Assembly (NCBI RefSeq): GCF_000020785.1
Contig: NC_011126.1
Coordinates: 682,001-746,000 of the forward strand
DNA from: Hydrogenobaculum sp. Y04AAS1
GTDB taxonomy: Bacteria > Aquificota > Aquificia > Aquificales > Aquificaceae
Length of the DNA: 64,000 nt
Direction: 5' to 3'
Position numbers and translations under genes: made by a program
The notes under the pieces: model-generated
What the model was told of the DNA's origin: nothing
Databases searched by the model: none
Seen by the model: only the letters and a program-made list of their open reading frames with translations
In this document: positions 27,680 to 38,300 of the stretch, in pieces
Layout: each line of letters begins with the position of its first letter
How positions within the stretch are numbered: position 1 is the stretch's first letter

Positions 27680-28897
27680 ATGAAAGGAATTTTTGTAAGA
27701 ACACCCGGTCTTAGCTACAACGCTCATTATGTGGAGAGGATGGCTCAAAAACTCAACCAATTTGGCATAGAGCTTATATTTTATGATATTGATTATAACA
27801 ATATAGATGCTTATGTAAACTTTTTGCAAGAGCAAAGGCCATTTTTTGTAATGGATGTAAATGGTTCTGCTTTGGTTTACGGTGAATCCAACGGCGATAG
27901 AGTTTCTTTGTGTGATGCTTTTGGCTTTTTGCATATAAGTGTTTTCACTGAAGATCCGATGCTATATTATCCTGCCCTTTTGAACGGAAGAGAGTCTAGA
28001 AACTTTATACAAATGATAACAGATATGAAACATGCTGATTTCTTAAGAAGTATAGGCTATCAAAATATATACTTCTTAGCTCCTTTCGTATCTGAAGAAC
28101 TACTACAAAGACCGATACCTCAAGAGAAGGAAATAAAAGTTCTTTTCCCAGGGCCTATCGTGGATCCAAATATCATAGTACAAGAAAGTGCAAAAATCTT
28201 CCCAGAAGAGGTAATGCCAGTATTCGTAGAGGTTGGTGAATTCATGCGAAGAAATCCAGAAGTAGATGTTATATTTGCCGTAGAATACATGCTTCCATTT
28301 TTTAACTACGAAATACAAGAAAAATTTTTAAAATGGAGAAACGAATCACCAGAAGCTTATATAAACTTTTTAGTAAACGTCGGACTCTACAATACAGCAA
28401 GAAAAAGACTCTTTGTAATAAACTTTTTGGAAGGCATAGAGATAAAGATTTTAGGAGATTCTCAGGTATCGTTAAAAGAAGGTCAAGAGGTGATAAGCGC
28501 CGAAACACAAGAGGACGTTTTAAATATATATGCAAACTCCATAATAACATTTCTTAGCTTTCCTTCGATAGTACCCTCCGGAATAGGCTTTACACCCATT
28601 GAAGTCATATCTCAAGGTTCTTGTGCTTTTATAGATTATAGGGCATCCCTACCGGGATTTTTTATACCAGATCATGAGATAGTGGCTTATACCCCTCTTG
28701 ATAGGCTTGAAATAGAAGAAAAACTTTTATTTTTCTTAGAAAACGAAGACCAAGCCATGGAGATTGCAAAAAACGGTCGCTCTAAAGTAGAGTCAAGCTT
28801 TACAGAAACCCAAAGAGCTCAGTTTGTAGCAGATATAATAAAGCAAATTTACGAACAATCAATTAGCAACACAATGGATAACCAACAAGAGACTTAA
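27680..28897 (+). CDS. CgeB-like glycosyltransferase family protein
   Basis: A 405-aa soluble protein. The last 110 residues resemble the C-terminal domain of CgeB-type glycosyltransferases: GIGFTPIEVISQG (nucleotide-sugar site Glu), then EIVAYTPLDRLEIEEKL and AKNGRSKVESSFTETQRAQF. The N-terminal half is a Rossmann-like region with no motif I can name. In other bacteria such proteins lie near surface-polysaccharide or flagellin-glycosylation genes; here lpxK follows 25 bases downstream but has its own promoter-like box. The donor and acceptor are unknown. Confidence 0.65.
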   Translation: MKGIFVRTPGLSYNAHYVERMAQKLNQFGIELIFYDIDYNNIDAYVNFLQEQRPFFVMDVNGSALVYGESNGDRVSLCDAFGFLHISVFTEDPMLYYPALLNGRESRNFIQMITDMKHADFLRSIGYQNIYFLAPFVSEELLQRPIPQEKEIKVLFPGPIVDPNIIVQESAKIFPEEVMPVFVEVGEFMRRNPEVDVIFAVEYMLPFFNYEIQEKFLKWRNESPEAYINFLVNVGLYNTARKRLFVINFLEGIEIKILGDSQVSLKEGQEVISAETQEDVLNIYANSIITFLSFPSIVPSGIGFTPIEVISQGSCAFIDYRASLPGFFIPDHEIVAYTPLDRLEIEEKLLFFLENEDQAMEIAKNGRSKVESSFTETQRAQFVADIIKQIYEQSISNTMDNQQET

Positions 28898-28910
28898 AAC
28901 TAAAACTTGA

Positions 28911-28916
28911 TATACT
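28911..28916 (+). promoter_or_regulatory. -10 box (TATACT) for lpxK, leaderless arrangement
   Basis: TATACT ends exactly six bases before ATG 28923, so the first transcribed base would be at or near the A of the ATG. No Shine-Dalgarno is present. Confidence 0.5.
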
Positions 28917-28922
28917 TATTAA

Positions 28923-29870
28923 ATGAACTTCATAAGGGGGCTTTTAGCTCCAGCTTCTTTTCTTTATGGAGCTGGTATATGGCTTAGGAATAAACTTTTT
29001 GATTTTAATATACTAAAAGCCAAACACCCGGGTGTCTTTGTAATATCTATAGGAAATCTAAGTGTAGGCGGAACTGGTAAAACCCAAGTTTCTATATACC
29101 TTGCAAAAGCTTTCAAAGATTTAAATCCCTGTATAGTGTTAAGAGGTTATAAAAGGGCATCAAGCGAAAATCTTATAGTAAGCTCTTTTGATACAAAAAT
29201 CTATGGAGATGAAGCCGTAGAAATATTTTTAAAAACCAGGGCTAATGTTGTAGTAGCTTTTAAGAGAATAGAAGGAGCTGAGATCTGTAAGAAGTTAGGT
29301 TCAAAGATGATAATATTAGACGATGCTTTTTCTCATAGATATATAAAAAGGGATTTAGATATTTTGCTAATGCCAGCAAACCGTATAAAAGACCATCTTC
29401 TTCCTTGGGGAAACCTAAGAGAGCCTTATAGTTCTATAAATAGAGCAGATGCTTTAATTATAACAAGATTAGAGTCTTTTGATATGCCTAATATCAGCAT
29501 AAACAAACCTATCTTTAGGGCAAAAGCTGTTTTTAGAGCCTTTGTTGATAAAAATTTTGAAGATGTTGATATATCTTATGTTAAAGGTAAAAGTTTTAGC
29601 ATAGTTTGTGCCATAGGAGATGAAAAGCCCTTTATAAAGTTCGTTGAAAATCTATCAAAAGATATAGGGTTTATTATAGAAGATATAAAAGTTTTTCCAG
29701 ATCATTACTTTTTTAAAAAAGAAGATTTAAAGCAAGGTAAAAATTATATCTGCACCACAAAAGACCTTGTAAAACTTAGAAATTTTGATCAATTTATTTT
29801 GGGTGTTGATACTACGTTAGATATTCCTGGTTTTATGGATTTTGTAAAAAGTAAATATGAGAAGACATAA
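28923..29870 (+). CDS. lpxK: Tetraacyldisaccharide 4'-kinase (lipid A synthesis)
   Basis: A 315-aa inner-membrane-associated kinase that phosphorylates the lipid A precursor disaccharide at the 4' position. The P-loop GNLSVGGTGKT is at 44-54, preceded by a hydrophobic N-terminal helix (about 1-22), and the family segment ILDDAFSHRYIKRDLDILL follows; the Gln usual in DDGFQ..L is replaced by SHRYI, a small variation. It shows that the cell makes lipid A. The end overlaps the TonB-like gene by 14 bases. Confidence 0.9.
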   Translation: MNFIRGLLAPASFLYGAGIWLRNKLFDFNILKAKHPGVFVISIGNLSVGGTGKTQVSIYLAKAFKDLNPCIVLRGYKRASSENLIVSSFDTKIYGDEAVEIFLKTRANVVVAFKRIEGAEICKKLGSKMIILDDAFSHRYIKRDLDILLMPANRIKDHLLPWGNLREPYSSINRADALIITRLESFDMPNISINKPIFRAKAVFRAFVDKNFEDVDISYVKGKSFSIVCAIGDEKPFIKFVENLSKDIGFIIEDIKVFPDHYFFKKEDLKQGKNYICTTKDLVKLRNFDQFILGVDTTLDIPGFMDFVKSKYEKT

Positions 29871-30606
29871 GTTTTTTATATATGGCTTTTTATTGTCAAT
29901 CTTCATACATCTATCTTTTTTTCTTTTTTTTATAAAAATAAATATACCCTTTAAAAAACCAAATAAACTAATTTACATAAGCACCATAAAACAAGAAAAC
30001 AACGAAAAAACCCCTAAAAAGATCTCAAACACTCACAAAAACGAAAAAAAGCATACTAAAAATCAAAAAACTATAAAAAAACCTATACCAAAGGCCAAAA
30101 ACATTAAAAAAACAAGCCTCTACACACCAAACTACAATTTTACAATACCAACAACCAAAGAAGCTACATTAACACCAAAACAAGAAACATCTACCACAAA
30201 AACACATTCTATTGTAAATACCAAAACATCTTCTAAAGAAGGCTCTTCTAAAAAAAGTGAAAACCAAAAAAAAGATCAATCCAAAACAAAAAAACCTTCT
30301 AACACTCCTTCAAACATCAAACCCTCAAAGGAAAAAGCCAAAAGCCTCCCACAAATGAAGCCTAAAAACATAAGCACGCTGGGTTCTTATTTTGACTTTC
30401 TTAGCTATTTAGAAAATGTATTTCACTATATACATCAAAACTGTAAGGGAGAAGGAGTGCTGATGTTTGAGCTTTACAAAGACGGAAGTTTAAAGCTTTT
30501 AGGAACTCAAAAAGGATCAGCCACCTGTGAAAAGAATTTACAAGCCCCACCTATGCCATCAAGTGTCATGGAAAATAAAATCCAATTTCTCATAAATATA
30601 CCCTAA
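29857..30606 (+). CDS. TonB/TolA-like envelope protein, Lys/Thr/Ser-rich
   Basis: A 249-aa protein: a short basic N-terminus, one transmembrane helix (about residues 8-27), a long Lys-, Thr-, Ser- and Asn-rich linker (about 30-165), then a compact C-terminal domain with MFELYKDGSLKL and APPMPSS...IQFLINIP. That pattern matches TonB-type energy transducers, whose C-terminus ends with a PP.P...I.F strand. No exbB/exbD is nearby. It may act in the envelope together with the lpxK product, which is inference. A TolA-type protein is the alternative. Confidence 0.65.
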   Translation: MRRHKFFIYGFLLSIFIHLSFFLFFIKINIPFKKPNKLIYISTIKQENNEKTPKKISNTHKNEKKHTKNQKTIKKPIPKAKNIKKTSLYTPNYNFTIPTTKEATLTPKQETSTTKTHSIVNTKTSSKEGSSKKSENQKKDQSKTKKPSNTPSNIKPSKEKAKSLPQMKPKNISTLGSYFDFLSYLENVFHYIHQNCKGEGVLMFELYKDGSLKLLGTQKGSATCEKNLQAPPMPSSVMENKIQFLINIP

Positions 30607-30614
30607 AAATTTTA

Positions 30615-30620
30615 TATAAT
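30615..30620 (+). promoter_or_regulatory. -10 box (TATAAT) for the biotin carboxylase gene, leaderless arrangement
   Basis: A perfect TATAAT ends six bases before ATG 30627, with no Shine-Dalgarno. It lies in the 20-base gap after the TonB-like gene and would start the biotin carboxylase-proC-recN transcript at the ATG. Confidence 0.55.
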
Positions 30621-30626
30621 TAAAGT

Positions 30627-32054
30627 ATGATTAAAAAAGTACTTATAGCAAACAGAGGAGAAGTAGCTGTACGTATCATAAGAGCCTGCAAAGAGCTTGA
30701 CATAAAAACGGTGGCTATATATTCTGAAGCTGATATAAATTCTTTACATATAAAAAAGGCTGATGAGGCATATCTTATTCCCATGGATCCTATAAAAGCT
30801 TACCTTGATTACAACAAGATAATAAACATAGCAAAACAATCAGGTGCTGACGCTATACATCCAGGTTATGGATTTTTATCTGAAAATCATGAATTTGCCC
30901 AAGCCTGTATAGACGCCGGTTTTATCTTTATAGGTCCTACACCAGAACAGATAGAAACCTTTGGGGATAAGGTAAAAGCAAAAAAAGTTATGAAAAACTT
31001 AGGTATACCTGTAGTCCCCGGAAGCGATGAACCCATTACAAAATTAGAGGATGCTTACGATATAGCTGAATGTATAGGATATCCCATCATATTAAAAGCT
31101 GCATACGGTGGTGGCGGTAGGGGAATGAGGGTTGTTTATAAAAAAGAAGATCTAAAACAAAACTTTGAATCAGCTCAAAAAGAGTCTTTGGCTTTTTTCG
31201 GAAAAGGAGATATTTTTATAGAAAAGTATATTCAAAGGCCAAAGCACATAGAGGTCCAAATTTTAGCAGACAAGTATGGAAACGTTGTGCATCTTGGTGA
31301 AAGGGATTGTTCTATACAAAGACGTCATCAAAAAATAATAGAGATAACACCATCTCCAAAACTTGATAAAAACGTAAGAAACAAGATGCTTGGTATGTCG
31401 GTAAGAGCTATGATGAAATATGGATACGAAAGCGCTGGCACCATAGAGTTTATACTAGATCAAACCACCAATGAGTTTTATTTTATAGAGATGAATACTA
31501 GACTTCAAGTAGAACACACCATAACGGAGATGATAACAGGTATAGACATTGTAGAGCAGATGATAAGGATTGCAAATGGAGAACCGCTTAGCTTTGTACA
31601 AAATGATATCTCTTTTAGGGGCTGCACTATACAGTTTAGGATAAACGCCGAGGATCCAAAAAGGAACTTTGCGCCATCCCCAGGGCGGGTTACCGCCTAT
31701 CACTCACCTGGTGGCATAGGAGTAAGAATGGACTCTGCTATTTACAAAGATTATATAATACCGCCTTACTACGATTCTTTGGTAAGCAAGCTCTGCGTAT
31801 GGGCTCTTGATTGGGAAAGAGCTGTGGCAAGAGCTAAAAGAGCGTTAGACGAATTTATTATAAGAGGTATACCTACAAATTTACAGCTTCATAGAGAAAT
31901 AATAAGAGATGAAGATTTTATAAGAGGTGATTTTGATACAAGCTTCCTTGATAATAGGTTAAGTCAATACGATTATAAAATAGAAGGCGAAAAGCCAAAA
32001 GATGTATTGGCTTTAGCTATATCAGCAGCATTGGCGAGTTATTACGGCTTATGA
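30627..32054 (+). CDS. Biotin carboxylase subunit (AccC / PycA / CfiB type)
   Basis: A 475-aa ATP-grasp enzyme that carboxylates biotin on a carrier protein. Motifs: ANRGEVAVRIIRACKEL at the N-terminus, HPGYGFLSEN, the glycine-rich ATP loop AYGGGGRGMR, ERDCSIQRRHQK and the catalytic EMNTRLQVEHTITE. It is slightly longer than AccC and ends ISAALASYYGL, an ending I recall from the biotin carboxylase subunits of pyruvate or 2-oxoglutarate carboxylases of Aquificales. It could serve acetyl-CoA carboxylase or the reductive TCA cycle. No carboxyltransferase or carrier gene is adjacent. Confidence 0.88.
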   Translation: MIKKVLIANRGEVAVRIIRACKELDIKTVAIYSEADINSLHIKKADEAYLIPMDPIKAYLDYNKIINIAKQSGADAIHPGYGFLSENHEFAQACIDAGFIFIGPTPEQIETFGDKVKAKKVMKNLGIPVVPGSDEPITKLEDAYDIAECIGYPIILKAAYGGGGRGMRVVYKKEDLKQNFESAQKESLAFFGKGDIFIEKYIQRPKHIEVQILADKYGNVVHLGERDCSIQRRHQKIIEITPSPKLDKNVRNKMLGMSVRAMMKYGYESAGTIEFILDQTTNEFYFIEMNTRLQVEHTITEMITGIDIVEQMIRIANGEPLSFVQNDISFRGCTIQFRINAEDPKRNFAPSPGRVTAYHSPGGIGVRMDSAIYKDYIIPPYYDSLVSKLCVWALDWERAVARAKRALDEFIIRGIPTNLQLHREIIRDEDFIRGDFDTSFLDNRLSQYDYKIEGEKPKDVLALAISAALASYYGL

Positions 32055-32794
32055 GAATAGGTATCATAGGATACGGAAATATGGGTAGAGCATTTGCCCT
32101 TGGTTTAAAAGACCATTACGATGTTATAGCCTTTGATAAAGACACATCAAAAAAAGACTTTTCAATAAAAGACGGAGTCGGTTTTGCAAGTTCTATTGAG
32201 TTTTTGTTAGACAGTGCAGATTTAATTATCTTATCTATAAAACCCCAAGACTTAACATCTTTGAAAGGGCTAAATTTTAACGAGAAATCTTTGGTAAGCA
32301 TGCTTGCTGGTATAAGCGTTTCAAGATTGAAAGAACATATAAAAGATGCTTATATCACAAGGATTATGCCAAATTTAGCTGTTATTTACAAAAAAGGTGT
32401 AATAGGTTTTTATAGTGAAGATGCTAAAAAAGATGTTATAAAAAGCATATTACAACATCTTGGAAAAGTTTATGAACTTGATGAAAAACACTTTGATGCT
32501 TTTACCGCTATTGGTGGTTCGGGACCTGCTTTTATAGCAAGTGTTGTAGAAGCCATGAGACTTTCTGGTATCTATATGGGATTAAACAAAGACATATCCT
32601 ACGACCTAGCTATAGCTACCATAGAAGGGACTTTAGAGATTTTAAAAGCTTACAACGAAGAAGAACTCGTTTTAAAGGTTAGCTCGCCGGCCGGTACTAC
32701 GATAGAGGGGATATACAATATAGAAAAAACAGGACTTAAAGGTATATTGATGGAAACTTTTATAAAAGCTTATCAAAAGTCCAAAAGCTTATGA
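32051..32794 (+). CDS. proC: Pyrroline-5-carboxylate reductase
   Basis: A 247-aa enzyme for the last step of proline synthesis. It starts with the NAD(P)-binding GIIGYGNMGRAF, has the LLSIKPQDL-like and TRIMPNLAV segments, and the family signature around AIGGSGPAFIASVVEAM with later SSPAGTTIEGI. It is slightly shorter than most ProC (about 260-275). It overlaps the genes on both sides by four bases. Confidence 0.9.
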   Translation: MRIGIIGYGNMGRAFALGLKDHYDVIAFDKDTSKKDFSIKDGVGFASSIEFLLDSADLIILSIKPQDLTSLKGLNFNEKSLVSMLAGISVSRLKEHIKDAYITRIMPNLAVIYKKGVIGFYSEDAKKDVIKSILQHLGKVYELDEKHFDAFTAIGGSGPAFIASVVEAMRLSGIYMGLNKDISYDLAIATIEGTLEILKAYNEEELVLKVSSPAGTTIEGIYNIEKTGLKGILMETFIKAYQKSKSL

Positions 32795-34335
32795 TTAAGA
32801 GTATCAAGATAGAATCTTACCTTCTTTTAAAATCCCAATACATAGAGTTTAAAGAAGGTCTAAACGTTATCACCGGTGAGTCTGGGGCTGGTAAATCAAT
32901 GCTTATGGATGCTATCAAGTTTTGTCTTGGGCTTTTAGCATCGTCTTCTGATAATGCCTCTGTAGAAATAGAAATAAACGAGGATATAGTAAGAAGAGAA
33001 ACAAAGGCAGGAAAATCTAAGTTTTACATAAACGGAATGACATCAAACCAAAGAACAGTCTTAGAAACCTTTGGACAAAGTGTTATGTTTCAAGCTCAAT
33101 CTTCTCAATCAAAGATTTTTAAAAAACATCATCAGTTAGAGATACTAGACAAGGATAAAGACATTCAAAGGAAAAAGAAAGAGTTTGTAGAATATTTTGA
33201 TGCTTTAAAACAAAAAGAAGAGCTCTTAAAAGATTTACTTTTCCAAAAAGAATCTTTGGAAAAAGAGATAGAGAAAAACAAAGAACTTATAGAGTCATTA
33301 GAAGCCTTAAACTTAGAAAAGGATACTTACAACGATATAAAGTTAAAAGCAGAAGAGTTACAGCATGCAGAAAAGATAAATACCTATATTCAAAATGTGT
33401 TGAATGCCTTAGAATACAGTGACCATAGTGCAATCTCTAAGATAAACTACTCAATATCCCAAATAAACCAAGCTCTTTCTTATAAAGAAGACTTACAAAA
33501 GGCTATAGATAAGCTAAATGCTTTGAAAGATCAACTCTTAGAAACAGTGTCTTTTATAGCTTCTTACAAAGTATACGTTGATGTGGAGTTAATAGATAAG
33601 TTAAACGAAACTATATTCAACGTACAATCCTTAGAGAGAAAATACAAAATGCCTTTTGAAAAAATGTTTGAGGTAAAAAAATCTTACAAGGAAAATATGT
33701 CGGCTCTAAAAGCCTTAAAAGAAAACATAGAACATATGTTTAAAGAAATAGATTATCTTAAAAAAGAAGCATTAGAAAAAGCCAATGAGCTATCTAATTT
33801 AAGAAAAGCAAAGGCTAAAGAGATAAGCACTTTAGTAAACAACATTTTAAAGCTTTTAAACTTAAAAGAAGCTTATTTTGATATAGATATAAAACCAAAG
33901 GAGTTATCAAGAAATGGCATAGACGATATAACGTTTTTATTTTCTTCTTATTCAAAAGAACACATGAAAGAACTAGCTGAAATAGCCTCTTGGGGAGAGA
34001 CATCAAGGATAGTTTTAGCTATATCATCAGTACTTGGGGATTATGAAACTTACGTATATGACGAAATAGACGCTGGCACCAGCGGTGAGGCTTCTATATC
34101 TATTGCAAAACTTCTTAAAGACATATCAAAAAACGCTCAAATAATTTGCATAAGCCATACTCCAGCCCTAGCCGCCGCTTCTTCTAATCACATATTGGTA
34201 AAAAGGCAATCAAACGATATACAAATAAAAAGTCTCACCAAAGAAGAAAGAATAGAAGAGCTTTCAAGGCTTATGGGTATTGTAAACGAAGACACAAAAA
34301 AAGGTGCAAAAAAGCTAATAGAACAGTTTCCTTAG
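32791..34335 (+). CDS. recN: DNA repair ATPase RecN
   Basis: A 514-aa SMC-like protein. Walker A is GESGAGKS (residues 29-36), two coiled-coil stretches fill about 120-330, and the C-terminal lobe has SWGETSRIVLAI (signature-like), YDEIDAGTSGEASISIAKLL (Walker B) and ICISHTPALAAASSNH. This order matches RecN, which acts at double-strand breaks. It is shorter than typical (about 550 aa) and the signature is degenerate. It ends the biotin carboxylase-proC-recN operon. Confidence 0.85.
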   Translation: MIKSIKIESYLLLKSQYIEFKEGLNVITGESGAGKSMLMDAIKFCLGLLASSSDNASVEIEINEDIVRRETKAGKSKFYINGMTSNQRTVLETFGQSVMFQAQSSQSKIFKKHHQLEILDKDKDIQRKKKEFVEYFDALKQKEELLKDLLFQKESLEKEIEKNKELIESLEALNLEKDTYNDIKLKAEELQHAEKINTYIQNVLNALEYSDHSAISKINYSISQINQALSYKEDLQKAIDKLNALKDQLLETVSFIASYKVYVDVELIDKLNETIFNVQSLERKYKMPFEKMFEVKKSYKENMSALKALKENIEHMFKEIDYLKKEALEKANELSNLRKAKAKEISTLVNNILKLLNLKEAYFDIDIKPKELSRNGIDDITFLFSSYSKEHMKELAEIASWGETSRIVLAISSVLGDYETYVYDEIDAGTSGEASISIAKLLKDISKNAQIICISHTPALAAASSNHILVKRQSNDIQIKSLTKEERIEELSRLMGIVNEDTKKGAKKLIEQFP

Positions 34336-34368
34336 TTTTTCACTAATATATCATAGACATCTGATATC

Positions 34369-35373
34369 ATGCTATCCATGAAATTTTACGTTTTTGGGCT
34401 TTTAGTATTGATGTTGTCTTTATTTTCTTGCGAAAAGCCAAAAACTAAAGAAATAAGCAAAGGGATAAAATCACCAAATATAGCTTTATGCAAAGTAGTT
34501 TACGGAGCTTACCAAGTAAAAACACCAATATACGGAGAAGTACAAAACCAAGCTGCCACTTATGTGAGTTCACCCATTGGAGGGATATTAAAATCTGTTT
34601 ACGTTAAAAATGGAGACTTTGTAAAAAAAGGACAGGTTATAGCAAAGCTCGATACAAAAGTTTTTCAAGATAAAGCCCTATCAATAGCCCAAGACATAGA
34701 GGCTTCTAAGAAAAAACTAAAATATTACATGTCTCGCTACGAGAGGGCGAAAAAACTATATAAGCTTGGTTCTATGTCATATCAAGAGTATTCTCAAATA
34801 AAAACGGATTTGGCTTTGGCTAAAGGAGAGCTTGATAAAAACATATATCTTAAAAAATCTTTAGAAGATGAAGCATCTTATGGTATTATAAAAGCTCCTT
34901 TTGACGGAATTGTTTCAAATGTAGTCCCAAGCGGTAGCAATGTAAATCCAGGATCTCCGATCGCTTTTATAAGCGCCAAAAAGCTTTATGGGGAGTTTTT
35001 TATACCTTTTAATATGAAAATCTCACATACAGATAAGATTTTGTTTGAGAACAAACTGTATCCTATAAACGCCTTTCAAGATGATAAATCGAGGTTAGCC
35101 GTAATATTACCCATATCTTCTTATGAAAATCCAGGAAGCAGTTTAAAAGCTTTTATTGTAAAAACAATACAAGGTCAAAGAATACCTTCAAAAGCTTTAG
35201 TACTTTATAACAACAGGCCAAGCGTTTTTATAGAGCAAGGTGATAAAGTAAAAAATATACCTGTAAAAATATTAGGCAATATGGGGCAATACTATGTGGT
35301 TTCTGGAGTAATAGGGGATAGTGTAGTTTGTAAAGGTGCTAAGCTTCTAAAAGATGGCGAAAAGGTTAAATGA
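34369..35373 (+). CDS. RND efflux periplasmic adaptor, lipoprotein (pump 1)
   Basis: A 334-aa membrane fusion protein that would link an inner-membrane RND pump to an outer-membrane channel. The N-terminus is a lipoprotein signal ending LFSC (Cys21). Then come the lipoyl halves (SSPIGGILKSVYVKNGDFVKKGQVIAKLD and IKAPFDGIVSNVVPSGSNV) around a helical hairpin. ATG 34369 and ATG 34378 are both possible; a TATCAT at 34365-34370 lies seven bases before the second, which would make that one leaderless. It overlaps the RND gene by four bases. Confidence 0.85.
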   Translation: MLSMKFYVFGLLVLMLSLFSCEKPKTKEISKGIKSPNIALCKVVYGAYQVKTPIYGEVQNQAATYVSSPIGGILKSVYVKNGDFVKKGQVIAKLDTKVFQDKALSIAQDIEASKKKLKYYMSRYERAKKLYKLGSMSYQEYSQIKTDLALAKGELDKNIYLKKSLEDEASYGIIKAPFDGIVSNVVPSGSNVNPGSPIAFISAKKLYGEFFIPFNMKISHTDKILFENKLYPINAFQDDKSRLAVILPISSYENPGSSLKAFIVKTIQGQRIPSKALVLYNNRPSVFIEQGDKVKNIPVKILGNMGQYYVVSGVIGDSVVCKGAKLLKDGEKVK

Positions 35374-38300
35374 GATCCTTTGTAAGCTTTGCTATAAAAA
35401 ATAGATACGCATTTTTTATAATCTTTGGCGTATTATCTGTACTTGGTTATATGCTATCTTTCAAACTACCAGAAGATATATTTCCAAACGTCGTATATCC
35501 AAGGGTAGTTATTACAGTAAATGCCAACTATGAACCTATCCAAAAAACCCTCTCAAATATCACCATACCAATGGAACAAGGGATAAAATCTGTAGAAGGT
35601 GTGACAGACGTAAGATCAAGAACTGGACCAGGTCTTGTTATGCTAAACGTATATTTTAGTCCAAATACAAACCCTTATAGAGCTTATCAAATGATTATGT
35701 CAAAAATATCAGAACTTCAAATGGATATGGGAGTAAAGGCGAGTTTTGATGTAAGACTTATGGGACCTAGCGCCTATTCTATAGCAGGTTATGCTTTAGT
35801 ATCAAGAGAACTACCTATAAACAAACTTAGCAACATAGTAAGGTATACAATAAAACCAGCCCTTTTGTCTATACCGGGCGTTTATGAAGTGGATATGGTC
35901 GGTGGAACTTATAGCACTATGGACGTAGTTTTAAATCCTTCTGTTATACAGAAATTAAATATACCTATAAGCGTAATCTTAAACGATATAAGAAGCTATA
36001 CACAAAATCACTTTATAGGTGAATACAATCAGAAAAACTTTTCTATTTTAGTGTTTGGTATTCAAACCCCAAAAGATGAACAAGATATATTGAACATTCC
36101 AATATACTACAACAACCAGACTATAACCCTTGGAGATGTTGCCTATGTGGTAAAAGGTCATTATCCTATGCTCTCTTACGTTAACGTAGACGGGTATCCT
36201 TCCACAGTTATATTTAACATACACAGGACCAACAATGCCAATGCTATAAAAATTGTAAATGAAGTGGATAAAACCCTCAAAAGCTTGAAACTCCCACCCC
36301 ATGCTCATATTGTAAAATGGTTTGATGTCACAGATTTTATAAGCTCTTCTATAAGAAGCGTTATAGATGCCATCATAATAGGATCATTGATCACACTTGT
36401 GGTCATAGCTATTTTTCTAAACAACGTTAGGCTTTCTCTTCTAACAGCTATAGTTATACCAGTAAGCATCTTATGTGCATTACTTTTTATGTATATACTA
36501 CATGGAAGCTTAAATCTCATGAGTCTTGGTGGTTTGGCGGCATCTATAGGAGCTCTAGTAGATCATGCTATTGTGGTAATGGAAAACATAGAGAAAAATA
36601 TAAACAAACCAAGACCAAAGCTTGAATCTGTAATAGATGCATCTTCTGAAATCCTAAAACCCATGACACTTGCAACGCTTACATCTGTTAGTGTATTTGC
36701 TCCTCTTTTTTTCTTATCTGGTATCATTGGTACATTCTTTAAAGAGCTAGCTTTGGCTGTTATTTTGGCGCTCTTAATATCTCAGTTTGTTTCTATGACA
36801 ATAACCCCTTCTATAGCTTACATAGCTATACCAAAAGTTGTAAAACCAGAACCTAATTGGCTTTTAAAACTTACAAATATCTATAAAAAACTTTTTCTTA
36901 GTTTTTACAAAAGAAAAAATTTAAGTATTTTAATAGTAGCTTTGTTGCTTTTAACATCGTTTGGTCTTTATAAAAGCATGAAAACCGGGTTTTTACCAGA
37001 ATGGGATGAGGGTATGTTTGTGCTTGATTTCACAGGACCCTCCGGTGCATCTTCTCAAAACACATACCAGATAGTAAAACACATAGAAAAGATAGTGGCG
37101 TCTATACCAGAGGTAAAGCACTATTCGGTAAGAATAGGTGCATCTTTAGGCCAACCAAGAAACCCCACCAACAAGGGAGATATGCTTATTACCTTAAAAG
37201 ACCACAGGACAAAATCTATTTTTGAAGTAATGAGAGAAATAAGACAAAAAGTAGATGCAAAAATACATGTTTTGAAAGAGTTTGATATGGCCCAAGTTTT
37301 AAGAGACAGACTTGGCGATATCACAGGCCAGCATGCTCCTTTTTCTGTAGTAATACATGGCTCTGATCCAGAAACCCTTGTAAAACTTGGAGAAGAAATA
37401 AGAGATAAAATAGCCAAAGAACCTATCTTCAAAGAGGTAAATTTAAAAACGCTATTTTACGGGCCTTATTATTATATTTCCTTGAAAAAAGACGCTTACT
37501 CCAACTATGGCATAACTTACGACGACGTGGTAAATACATTAAAGCTTCATCTTTGGGGCATAACACTTACAAACTATCTAAAAGGTCAAGAAAGGATATT
37601 TATAAGAGCTTACGAACCTTTTGATCCAAACGAAGAAACCATAAAAGATATAAACATCTACTCTTCCAAAAAACACATGTATATACCAATTTCTTTGGTA
37701 GCAAATATAAGATTTGAAAAAAATGTACCGGGTATTACAAGAAGAAACCTTCAGAATGTATCTGTGGTGAGAGTGAAAATGCACCATGAAGATTTGGCTC
37801 TTGGAATAAGAGTTTTAAAAAAAGTGCTTAATAATATTGTTATGCCACAAGGATATTATTACACCATAGAAGGTTTTTACAAAGAACAGCAACAATCTTT
37901 TAAAGAGATGTTTATAGTGATAGGCTTTTCTGTACTGATAGTTTTGGCGCTTTTAATATTTCAATTTGGCTCACTCCTACAAGCTTTATCGGTTATTTTT
38001 GTGCTATCGTTGTCTGTGGTGGGGGTTTTTTTAGCCCTGATGATAACCAATAAGCCCTTAGACGTTACATCGTTTATGGGTATGCTTTTGGTTTTAAGCG
38101 TTGTTGTAAACAACGGTATCTTGATATTTGATTATTACAACAAAGAGTTAGAAGAAAATGTATCCCATAAAGAAGCCATGCTAAACGCTTGTAAAAAACG
38201 CTTTAGACCTATACTTATGACAATGGTAGCAGATGTACTTGGGTTTTTGCCTATAGCTTTGGCTATTGGAAGAGGAACAGAAGTAATACAAAATATGGCA

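Noticed and set aside
28302-28557. ORFs on both strands inside the CgeB-like gene
   Set aside because: They are shadow frames with basic, low-quality composition and no ribosome site; the 405-aa frame has a recognisable domain.
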